Origin: Prevotella sp. CAG:732
GTDB taxonomy: Bacteria; Bacteroidota; Bacteroidia; Bacteroidales; Bacteroidaceae
Length of the DNA: 5,467 nt
Direction of reading: 5' to 3'
NCBI GenBank assembly: GCA_000436035.1
Contig: FR893285.1
Location: forward strand, 26,617-32,083
The position numbers were made by a program, and so were the translations under genes. The notes under the pieces were generated by a model, which saw only the letters and a list, made by a program, of their open reading frames with translations, did not search any database and had not been told where the DNA came from. Of this stretch, positions 1 through 4,897 are shown piece by piece (position 1 is the stretch's first letter; every line of letters begins with the position of its first letter).

Positions 1-1282
1 AGACTGGGAAGATGGCACGGGCGCAAAGCCAACGGCTCATGTGGTTGCGACTGATATGGTAGAGCATCGAATCGTTGGGAATCGCGAAGATATGATCTTG
101 CAACTCCTTCAAACTGCGGATGCGCATGATTTCCTGGTGCGTCTTTGGGTCACGGAAGATGAAGTCGCCGAATCCCATGTGCTCCTCCATCAACTGACGG
201 AGATCGACACTCATCTTCTTGGAGTTCTTATCGACAAATCGAAAACCTTCCGCCTCTGCCTTGGCTCTGTTCTCGCTCTCGGAACTTTCGAGAATCAATG
301 GTACAAATGGGTCATGACGGCGGATATAACGGAAAAGGCGCAAACCTGCATCTGGACATTTCTCACGTCCAAACGTATCGGTCTTTCCCTTTAATCCTGC
401 TTTGTCATTCTCCAGGACTGTTTCCTGCAAAGCCTCACGCAACTCTTGAGCCAAATCATCATTCAAGCCCTCACTTTCTGCATTTCCAAAACGATTACAA
501 AAAGCTTTGGCTGCATTCTGCAAAGGGAAACGGGCATCGCTGATGACGCCCAGGGTATTGTCAGAATACTTACGATAGAGTTTCAAGGCCTCCTCGTATG
601 TTCGAGCCAAAACCACCTTTGGACGACCTCGCATTCGCATCGTGGCGGCATGGCGATTCAAGGCTTCCTTGGAGAAGTTCTTGCTCTGTTCGAGGATGTA
701 ATTATAAAGGTTCGGCAATATCGAACTATAGAATCGGATGGAGTCTTCCACCAAGAGTATCATCTGCACACCTGCCTCCTGGATGTCATGCTCCAAATTC
801 ATCTTGTCCTCTATCAACTTGATGATGGAGAGGATGAGATTGGTGTTGCCCAACCAGCAGAACACGTAATCGAAGATACTCAAGTCCTCATTTTCCATTC
901 GCTTGGTAATGCCATGGGAAAATGGGGTCAGCACCACGCAATGAATATCAGGGAACTTGGACTTCACATCACGAGCCACATCAAAGGCATCATTGTCGGC
1001 ATTGCCCGGCATACAGATGACCAAGTCGATATTCGTGGAACGCAACACCTCGGCTGCCTCCTCGGTAGTAGAAACCTGGGTAAAGGTAGGCGGATAACGA
1101 AGTCCCAGTTCGACATATTCATTATAGATTTTCTCCTCAATACGCCCATCGTCCTCCAACATAAAGGCATCATAAGGATTAGCAACTATCAGGACATTAT
1201 AAATGCGACGCATCATCAAATTGACAAATGATACGTCTTTCAAGTAAAACTGATTCCACTCCTGTGGTATGTTTTTCTCCAT
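1..1282 (-). CDS. PEP synthase / pyruvate phosphate dikinase-like protein with tandem receiver domains (N-terminal 427 residues; runs off left edge)
   Basis: The reading frame is open from an ATG at 1282 (start MEKNIPQEWNQFYLKD) to the window edge, giving 427 codons without a stop. Two receiver-like folds are visible. The first (about residues 27-160) begins YNVLIVANPYDAF, lacks the acidic pair, and has Cys-Met where the phospho-acceptor Asp would be (LVICMPG), so it looks like a pseudo-receiver. The second (about 173-355) has the full set: LLVEDS (E179, D180), VISDARFP (D249), LILESSES (S333/S334) and FVDKNS (K352). Residues 370-427 (from GFGDFIFRDP to ARAIFPV) form the linker region. I recognise this layout from Bacteroidetes proteins of roughly 1000 residues annotated as PEP synthase or PEP/pyruvate-binding protein, in which an ATP-grasp domain would follow. 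That domain is not visible here, so the enzymatic call is inferred. The start sits 21 nt below a -7 box and diverges from rlpA. Between D249 and the Ser motif there is an unusually long insertion. Confidence 0.68.
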   Translation of the reverse strand, partial: MEKNIPQEWNQFYLKDVSFVNLMMRRIYNVLIVANPYDAFMLEDDGRIEEKIYNEYVELGLRYPPTFTQVSTTEEAAEVLRSTNIDLVICMPGNADNDAFDVARDVKSKFPDIHCVVLTPFSHGITKRMENEDLSIFDYVFCWLGNTNLILSIIKLIEDKMNLEHDIQEAGVQMILLVEDSIRFYSSILPNLYNYILEQSKNFSKEALNRHAATMRMRGRPKVVLARTYEEALKLYRKYSDNTLGVISDARFPLQNAAKAFCNRFGNAESEGLNDDLAQELREALQETVLENDKAGLKGKTDTFGREKCPDAGLRLFRYIRRHDPFVPLILESSESENRAKAEAEGFRFVDKNSKKMSVDLRQLMEEHMGFGDFIFRDPKTHQEIMRIRSLKELQDHIFAIPNDSMLYHISRNHMSRWLCARAIFPV

Positions 1283-1302
1283 AATTGTAGTTTTTAGTGA
1301 TG

Positions 1303-1310
1303 CAAAGATA
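1303..1310 (-). promoter_or_regulatory. -7 promoter box of the PEP-synthase-like gene
   Basis: Read on the minus strand this is TATCTTTG followed by CA, an exact match to the Bacteroidetes -7 consensus TAnnTTTG. It ends 20 bases before the ATG at 1282, implying a leader of only about 15 nt. No clear TTTG is found 18-21 bp upstream, so the -33 element is weak or absent. That may mean low basal strength or activator dependence (inference). The decamer TATCTTTGCA recurs identically in the lipoprotein promoter. Confidence 0.6.
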
Positions 1311-1328
1311 CTGATTTTCTGATAATTA

Positions 1329-1360
1329 CTTGCATTTTTCAACAAAAATTATTATTTTTG
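1329..1360 (+). promoter_or_regulatory. rlpA promoter (-33 CTTG, -7 TATTTTTG)
   Basis: TATTTTTG at 1353-1360 matches TAnnTTTG and is followed by CA. CTTG at 1329-1332 lies 20 bp upstream, close to the TTTG expected at -33. Transcription would begin near 1366-1368 and give a leader of about 100 nt up to the preferred rlpA start at 1468, long enough to carry the hairpin at 1386-1409. The promoter is back to back with that of the PEP-synthase-like gene; the two -7 boxes are 42 bp apart. Confidence 0.55.
1343..1360. repeat. Palindrome covering the rlpA -7 box
   Basis: CAAAAAT at 1343-1349 and ATTTTTG at 1354-1360 are perfect inverted repeats around TATT. The right arm lies within the putative -7 box of rlpA, so a dimeric regulator binding here could block polymerase. 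The arms are short and A/T-only apart from their ends, so the palindrome may be chance in an A/T-rich promoter. Confidence 0.35.
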
Positions 1361-1385
1361 CAGCCACATCTTTCATAGATGTTGC

Positions 1386-1409
1386 CTCTTTTGCCTCATG
1401 GCAAAAGAG
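1386..1409 (+). promoter_or_regulatory. Perfect 10-bp hairpin in the rlpA leader
   Basis: CTCTTTTGCC (1386-1395), loop TCAT, and GGCAAAAGAG (1400-1409) form an uninterrupted 10-bp stem with a tetraloop. It lies downstream of the predicted rlpA transcription start and 58 nt before the preferred start codon (13 nt before the alternative ATG at 1423). No T-tract follows, so it is not a simple terminator. It could stabilise the 5' end, affect translation, or act at DNA level as an operator. The function is unknown. Confidence 0.5.
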
Positions 1410-1467
1410 ATAAGTAATATAAATGAATCTATTTATGGACAATTCCTATACAAAAAGGCCTTGGAAG

Positions 1468-2160
1468 ATGATGAAGATTTCTTATGTCTCCAAACTTATC
1501 ACTTGCGCTATGTCTATCATGTCGGCATTGTGCGTATTGCCTTGTTCTGCCCAAAAGAAGCAACATGGCAAGGCTTCCTTCTATTCCAAGAGATCAACTG
1601 GAGCTAGAACTGCAAGTGGACAAAGACTGCACCATGATAGTTTGACGTGCGCCCATCGTTATTATCCATTCGGCACTAGATTGAAGGTAACCAACTTGAG
1701 CAACAACAAGAGCGTCATCGTAAAGGTCATCGACAGAGGTCCTTTCGGAAGAGGCAGAATCATCGACCTTTCGTGGGCTGCCGCAAAAGCTATCGGCATG
1801 ATAGCGCAAGGAGTCGCATCGGTCAAGATTGAGACGGTAGAGAATCCTATCCCTTATCGTCCTGAAGAAAACAAACTACCTCACGTTGACTTTGAGGTGG
1901 CTGAGTCGGATTACGAATTCAAGCCAACATGGAAACATACGAAAGAACAGGAAATTGCGACAAAAGAGCCGAAATCTACCAAAGAGCCTAATCAAACAAA
2001 AAACACAAAGGGGAAATTGGAAAATACGGAAGTAAACAAAAGTCAGCAAAACCATACGAAGCATGAATTCCAAAACAAAAGCTCGCATGAGTCGCAAAGC
2101 AAAAGCTCGCATAAGTCGCAAAGCAAAAATTCGCACGAGAAACGCAGAGTCTTCGAATGA
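1468..2160 (+). CDS. rlpA: RlpA-like septal ring lytic transglycosylase family protein (double-psi beta-barrel), secreted
   Basis: RlpA proteins are envelope double-psi beta-barrel proteins; the Pseudomonas aeruginosa member cleaves peptidoglycan glycan strands that lack stem peptides. ATG at 1468 (or 1471) begins a signal peptide (MKIS, a hydrophobic stretch, then CSA before Gln), with likely cleavage after CSA near residue 28. In-frame ATGs at 1423 and 1435 would add up to 15 residues before it and are less likely. The barrel spans about residues 34-124: GKASFYSK, the TASGQRLHHDSLTCAHR region, PFGTRLKVTNL, DRGPFGRGRIIDLS. By alignment from memory to P. aeruginosa E120/H131/D157, this protein has Gln52, His63 and Asp89, so the Glu is replaced. 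No SPOR domain follows; instead there is a hydrophilic Lys/Ser/Gln/His-rich tail (about 155-230) with an 8-residue repeat. No convincing lipobox is seen (Pro precedes Cys). The family call is firm; catalytic activity is uncertain. Confidence 0.85.
   Translation: MMKISYVSKLITCAMSIMSALCVLPCSAQKKQHGKASFYSKRSTGARTASGQRLHHDSLTCAHRYYPFGTRLKVTNLSNNKSVIVKVIDRGPFGRGRIIDLSWAAAKAIGMIAQGVASVKIETVENPIPYRPEENKLPHVDFEVAESDYEFKPTWKHTKEQEIATKEPKSTKEPNQTKNTKGKLENTEVNKSQQNHTKHEFQNKSSHESQSKSSHKSQSKNSHEKRRVFE
2077..2139 (+). repeat. 24-bp tandem repeat inside the rlpA tail
   Basis: Two copies (2077-2100 and 2101-2124) differ at one base of 24. A third, degraded and partial copy begins at 2125. They encode KSSHESQS, KSSHKSQS and KNSHEK. 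The unit is a multiple of three, so copy-number change would keep the frame and alter only the length of a Ser/His/Lys-rich tail. Slipped-strand expansion is the likely origin (inference). Confidence 0.8.
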
Positions 2161-2265
2161 CAAAAAAATGTGTCTTCGAGAGATGATAGATGCAAAGCCG
2201 CTTACAAAGACATTAATGCGGAGGCGCTTACAAATCAATTATATCAGGGTGAAGCTTGGGTGTAG
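2161..2265 (+). other. In-frame 34-codon continuation beyond the rlpA TGA
   Basis: Directly after the TGA at 2158-2160 the same frame stays open for 34 codons to a TAG at 2263-2265. It encodes a peptide of ordinary composition that includes DRCKAAYKDINAEAL and ends QGEAWV. There is no start codon of its own at the junction. It may be a former C-terminus cut off by a nonsense change, a readthrough extension, or chance; 34 open codons are not statistically remarkable. A 10-bp direct repeat CGCTTACAAA (2199-2208 and 2225-2234) lies within it. Confidence 0.25.
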
Positions 2266-2353
2266 CCTAGGTGAACCCTAAATGGTCGCCCTTCACCCTT
2301 GGAGCCCAAGAGTTCATGGGCTTTTCAGTCAAAAAGATGAAGGGTGAAGCCTA
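2246..2353. repeat. AGGGTGAAG repeat cluster in the convergent gap
   Basis: Copies related to AGGGTGAAGCCTA occur at 2246-2255 (AGGGTGAAGC), 2257-2269 (TGGGTGTAGCCTA), 2269-2280 (AGGTGAACCCTA, weaker) and 2341-2353 (AGGGTGAAGCCTA), plus one inverted copy at 2291-2300 (CTTCACCCTT). The inverted copy can pair with either the 2246-2254 copy (9 bp) or the 2340-2349 copy (10 bp). Similar GGGTGAA-type intergenic repeats are familiar to me from Prevotella and Bacteroides genomes, but this was not checked. It may be a REP-like element reused as a terminator. Confidence 0.6.
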
Positions 2354-2358
2354 TTTTT
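2291..2358 (+). terminator. Probable rlpA terminator (compound hairpin plus T-rich tail)
   Basis: CTTCACCCTT (2291-2300) pairs perfectly with AAGGGTGAAG (2340-2349). Inside the 39-nt loop a second stem, AGCCCA (2303-2308) with TGGGCT (2317-2322), is followed by TTTTC. The outer stem is followed by CCTATTTTTCT, T-rich on the plus strand only, which suits rlpA better than the converging lipoprotein gene. Both U-tracts are imperfect, so efficiency is uncertain. The structure ends next to the lipoprotein stop codon at 2359-2361. Confidence 0.45.
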
Positions 2359-3204
2359 CTATTTTGTGGTTGGAATATTAAACTCATTCACTTTGGAAAT
2401 AGCTCGGTCACCATGAATAACAGAAACACAGAATTTGGCATTTCCTTCCTTCAAACGTGAATCAGACTTAACAACTGCAGTATAACGAATACCTTTACCT
2501 GCATCAATCTTCTCCACATGAATATTAGGTGAAATGTAAATATGTTTGTTACCAGTAACTTCCAAAACAGTAGGAACAACATCATAAACCGGACGAGTGC
2601 CTCGGTTTATGATTTCAAAGATCACCTTACATGTCTCGTTACGATTCAACTTACCGTCAAGATTTTCATCTACAAAACGAGCATTTACAATCTCTAACTG
2701 AGGAGAATATTCTAACTGTGAAGAACTAATTTCATCTACAGTAGAACTCTTGCTTGGAAGTTGAGATGTCGGTTGCTGCGCCGTATAATTGCCTGTATAG
2801 TCAGGACCATTGAAGTCATAGAGTCTATCATCCCCGCTATTAGAAGAATCAAATCCACTACCAACATTTGAATCATTTAGATAAGGTGACTGCTGATAAG
2901 CATCATCCTGATAAGAACTTTGTCGATTTTGAGTTTGATTGTAAATTCGCTCTCTACGCTGTTCACGGCGTTTCTCTTGTTGCTGGTCAGCTTGGCTTCC
3001 AATCGTCGCTCCGACAGCGGCACCACCAGCCATACCAATAATCGTTCCTATGTCAGAGCCTCGAGGTCCACCAGCTATTCCACCGATAGCTGAGCCTAAG
3101 ATGGAACCAAATGAACCACCTACGTATGCACCAGAACCAGTATATGTTCCACAACTACTCAAAAGCAAAGCAGAACTAAGCAATATCATAAAAGACTTTT
3201 TCAT
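2359..3204 (-). CDS. Glycine-zipper lipoprotein with a C-terminal EF-hand-bearing domain (281 aa)
   Basis: The protein begins MKKSFMILLSSALLLSSC, a lipoprotein signal with lipobox LSSC and acylated Cys18, so it is probably anchored in the outer membrane. Residues 28-70 form a glycine zipper (GGSFGSILGSAIGGIAGG, then GMAGGAAVGATIG), a membrane-inserting or oligomerising helix hairpin as in Rcp/YMGG-type proteins. A charged QQQEKRREQRRER segment (73-86) and a Ser/Asn/Gln/Tyr-rich linker (about 88-165) follow. The C-terminal part (about 168-281) is beta-rich. It opens with FVDENLDGKLNRNE, whose D179, N181, D183, G184, L186 and E190 fit the canonical EF-hand loop, then FEIINRGTRPVYDV, resembling Ig-like surface modules. 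The start is fixed by the signal peptide and by the promoter 30 nt upstream. It is monocistronic as far as visible, converges on rlpA, and is separated from rplQ by a terminator. The exact function is not recognised; an envelope-structural role is inferred. Confidence 0.82.
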   Translation of the reverse strand: MKKSFMILLSSALLLSSCGTYTGSGAYVGGSFGSILGSAIGGIAGGPRGSDIGTIIGMAGGAAVGATIGSQADQQQEKRREQRRERIYNQTQNRQSSYQDDAYQQSPYLNDSNVGSGFDSSNSGDDRLYDFNGPDYTGNYTAQQPTSQLPSKSSTVDEISSSQLEYSPQLEIVNARFVDENLDGKLNRNETCKVIFEIINRGTRPVYDVVPTVLEVTGNKHIYISPNIHVEKIDAGKGIRYTAVVKSDSRLKEGNAKFCVSVIHGDRAISKVNEFNIPTTK

Positions 3205-3233
3205 ATCTATGCTATTTAAATTCTAAAACTGTG

Positions 3234-3263
3234 CAAAGATAGATATTTTTCTGCAAAAGCAAA
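3234..3263 (-). promoter_or_regulatory. Promoter of the lipoprotein gene (-33 TTTG, -7 TATCTTTG)
   Basis: On the minus strand TATCTTTG (3234-3241) matches TAnnTTTG exactly, and TTTG (3260-3263) lies 18 bp upstream as a -33 element. A second TTTG at 3254-3257 is too close. Predicted initiation is near 3227-3229, giving a leader of about 24 nt before the ATG at 3204. The leader is A/T-rich with no Shine-Dalgarno site, as is usual in Bacteroidetes. This gives the lipoprotein transcription independent of the ribosomal operon. Confidence 0.7.
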
Positions 3264-3269
3264 AGAAAA

Positions 3270-3302
3270 AAATCCCTAAAAGGCAAGGGGAAATCCCTAA
3301 AA
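3270..3302. repeat. 12-bp direct repeat AAATCCCTAAAA
   Basis: Identical copies lie at 3270-3281 and 3291-3302, repeating every 21 bp (two helical turns), between the rplQ terminator and the lipoprotein promoter. On the minus strand the region could also form a weak TCCC/GGGA stem followed by seven T residues, perhaps a backup termination signal. The spacing would suit a protein bound on one helical face, but nothing else supports an operator. Confidence 0.4.
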
Positions 3303-3342
3303 AGCGAAAAAGCACTTCCACCATGAAGATGAAAGTGCTTTT
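3299..3342 (-). terminator. Intrinsic terminator of the rpsD-rpoA-rplQ operon
   Basis: On the minus strand AAAAGCACTT (3333-3342) pairs perfectly with AAGTGCTTTT (3308-3317) across a 15-nt loop. The descending arm runs into TTTTT, CGC and TTTTT (3299-3311). It begins 19 bases after the rplQ stop, the expected place for the end of the alpha operon. The A/T-rich base of the stem could also work on the other strand, but no gene arrives from that side. Confidence 0.8.
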
Positions 3343-3360
3343 GTATTGAGATAGTGTAAT

Positions 3361-3858
3361 TTATTCAGCCTTTGGAGCTTCTTCTGCTGGAGCCTCTGTA
3401 GCTGGAGCAGCCTCTGCTGGAGTCTCCTCAGCCTTAGCCTTGCGGCTACGACGAGTCTTCTTGGCAGCAGCCTTAGAAGTCTTAGCCATGTTCTCATCAA
3501 AGTCAACAAGCTCGATGAATGCGATTTCAGCAGCATCACCCTGACGTGTACCCAACTTGATGATACGAGTATAACCACCAGGACGATTACCTACCTTCTC
3601 TGCAACAGCACCGAAGAGTTCCTTGACAGCGTACTTGTTCTGAAGATAACGGAAAACTACACGACGTGCAGTTGTTGTATCATTCTTAGCACGAGTGATC
3701 AATGGCTCAACGAACTTCTTAAGAGCCTTAGCCTTTGCGAGGGTCGTAGTGATTCTTTTGTGCTCGCTCATGATCAACGAAGTAGCCATGTTAGCCAACA
3801 TCGCATTACGATGAGAAGCAGTACGACCTAAATGGTTGAATTTCTTATTATGTCTCAT
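3361..3858 (-). CDS. rplQ: 50S ribosomal protein L17 with Ala/Glu/Pro-rich tail (165 aa)
   Basis: L17 binds 23S rRNA in the large subunit near the exit tunnel. The start MRHNKKFNHLGRTASHRNAM is the diagnostic L17 N-terminus. The core continues through LITRAKNDTTTARRVVFRYL and GNRPGGYTRIIKLGTRQGD to IELVDF at about residue 120. Escherichia coli L17 is 127 residues long; here about 40 more follow: a basic stretch (KTSKAAAKKTRRSRKAK, 126-142) and then an acidic Ala/Pro/Glu stretch (EETPAEAAPATEAPAEEAPK). Such tails are common in Bacteroidetes L17. The ATG lies 31 nt after the rpoA stop; the gap is A-rich before the start and has no clear Shine-Dalgarno. It is the last gene of the operon, followed by the intrinsic terminator. 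Confidence 0.97.
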   Translation of the reverse strand: MRHNKKFNHLGRTASHRNAMLANMATSLIMSEHKRITTTLAKAKALKKFVEPLITRAKNDTTTARRVVFRYLQNKYAVKELFGAVAEKVGNRPGGYTRIIKLGTRQGDAAEIAFIELVDFDENMAKTSKAAAKKTRRSRKAKAEETPAEAAPATEAPAEEAPKAE

Positions 3859-3889
3859 TTTAATTTTTAATCTTTAAGGGAAGGAGAGA

Positions 3890-4885
3890 TTAACCCTCCT
3901 TATCCAATTTATACTTTGAAATATCAGTTCCAAAAGAAAGATTCAGACTCTCGAGCAAATCATCAAGCTCTGAGAGCGATTTCTTACCAAAGTTACGGAA
4001 CTTCAAGAGGTCAGTCTTATTGTACTGAACCAAGTCACCAAGAGTCTCTACATCAGCCGCCTTCAAGCAGTTGAGCGCACGAACACTAAGGTTCATATCT
4101 ACGAGACGAGTCTTGAGCAACTGACGCATATGAAGAACTTCCTCATCAAATTCTTGGTTACCCTCTTGGTCTGGACTTTCAAGGGTAATCTTCTCATCAG
4201 AGAAGAGCATGAAATGATAAATCAATATCTTCGCAGCCTCCTTCAAGGCATCCTTTGGACTAATGGAACCATCTGTTGTAACTTCAAGAGTCAGCTTGTC
4301 ATAATCGGTCTTTTGCTCAACACGATAAGGTTCAACTGAATACTTTACGTTACGTATAGGGGTGTAGATGGAATCGATTGGGAGAACGTTAACGTCTGTG
4401 CAGAATTGACGATTCTCATCAGCAGGAACGTAACCACGACCCTTGTTGATTGTTAAATCAATCTGCATCGAAGCTTTGGCATCTAAATGACAAATCACCA
4501 ATTCAGGGTTTAACACTTCAAATCCAGTCAGATACTTACCAATATCACCAGCTTTGAATTCTGTGGAATTCTCTACGGTGATACTAACTTTCTCATTCTC
4601 GAATTCTTCTACTACTTGCTTGAATCGAACTTGCTTGAGATTCAAGATAATGTTGGTAACATCTTCCTTTACACCAGGAACTGAAGAGAACTCATGCTCA
4701 ACACCACCGATGCGGATAGTATTGATGGCATAGCCCTCCAGTGATGAAAGGAGAATGCGGCGCAAAGCGTTACCAACGGTAACACCAAAGCCAGGCTCCA
4801 AAGGACGGAATTCGAACTTTCCGAACTTATCATCAGCCTCCAGCATTACTACTTTATCAGGTTTTTGAAATGCTAATATCGCCAT
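3890..4885 (-). CDS. rpoA: DNA-directed RNA polymerase subunit alpha (331 aa)
   Basis: Alpha dimerises to nucleate RNA polymerase assembly, and its C-terminal domain contacts promoter DNA and activators. The N-terminal domain (about 1-235) shows the dimerisation and assembly motif VGNALRRILLSSLEGYAI (37-54) and VEHEFSSVPGVKEDVTNI. The C-terminal domain (about 255-320) has VRALNCLKAADVETLGDLV with R269, N272 and C273 aligning to E. coli R265, N268 and C269, and FGKKSLSEL (299-307) aligning with the G296-S299 region. DNA-contact residues are therefore kept, compatible with UP-element or activator binding. Length is normal (E. coli 329). The start lies 12 nt after the rpsD stop, with no Shine-Dalgarno in the gap, so translation may be coupled or driven by an A/T-rich unstructured leader. 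The gene order rpsD-rpoA-rplQ is the conserved alpha operon. Confidence 0.99.
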   Translation of the reverse strand: MAILAFQKPDKVVMLEADDKFGKFEFRPLEPGFGVTVGNALRRILLSSLEGYAINTIRIGGVEHEFSSVPGVKEDVTNIILNLKQVRFKQVVEEFENEKVSITVENSTEFKAGDIGKYLTGFEVLNPELVICHLDAKASMQIDLTINKGRGYVPADENRQFCTDVNVLPIDSIYTPIRNVKYSVEPYRVEQKTDYDKLTLEVTTDGSISPKDALKEAAKILIYHFMLFSDEKITLESPDQEGNQEFDEEVLHMRQLLKTRLVDMNLSVRALNCLKAADVETLGDLVQYNKTDLLKFRNFGKKSLSELDDLLESLNLSFGTDISKYKLDKEG

Positions 4886-4897
4886 TAATGTAATGAT

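Noticed and set aside
446..1231. Long plus-strand frame of 261 codons opposite the PEP-synthase-like gene
   Set aside because: Its translation is antisense to a frame with clear receiver motifs, and it has no recognisable domain. It is a shadow of the minus-strand gene.
1398..1607. Plus-strand frame starting at the ATG in the leader hairpin loop (MAKEISNINES...)
   Set aside because: It overlaps the rlpA signal peptide and barrel in another frame, resembles no family I know, and its start lies inside the hairpin. The RlpA frame explains the region.
2199..2234. 10-bp direct repeat CGCTTACAAA (2199-2208 and 2225-2234) as a possible insertion footprint
   Set aside because: No inverted ends or transposase remnants flank it, and two short copies 26 bp apart are weak evidence of a mobile element.
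1876..2238. Minus-strand 120-codon frame with Phe/Leu/Arg-rich sequence, suggestive of a membrane protein
   Set aside because: It is antisense to the Lys/Ser-rich rlpA tail. The hydrophobicity is an artefact of complementing AAA/AAG codons, and the apparent repeats mirror the tandem repeat.
3297..3578. Minus-strand 93-codon Arg/Leu-rich frame
   Set aside because: It overlaps the rplQ tail and terminator in another frame and is a shadow of the Ala/Glu-rich codons.
4130..4339. Plus-strand 69-codon frame inside rpoA
   Set aside because: It is antisense to well-conserved alpha-subunit sequence, with no promoter and no recognisable product.
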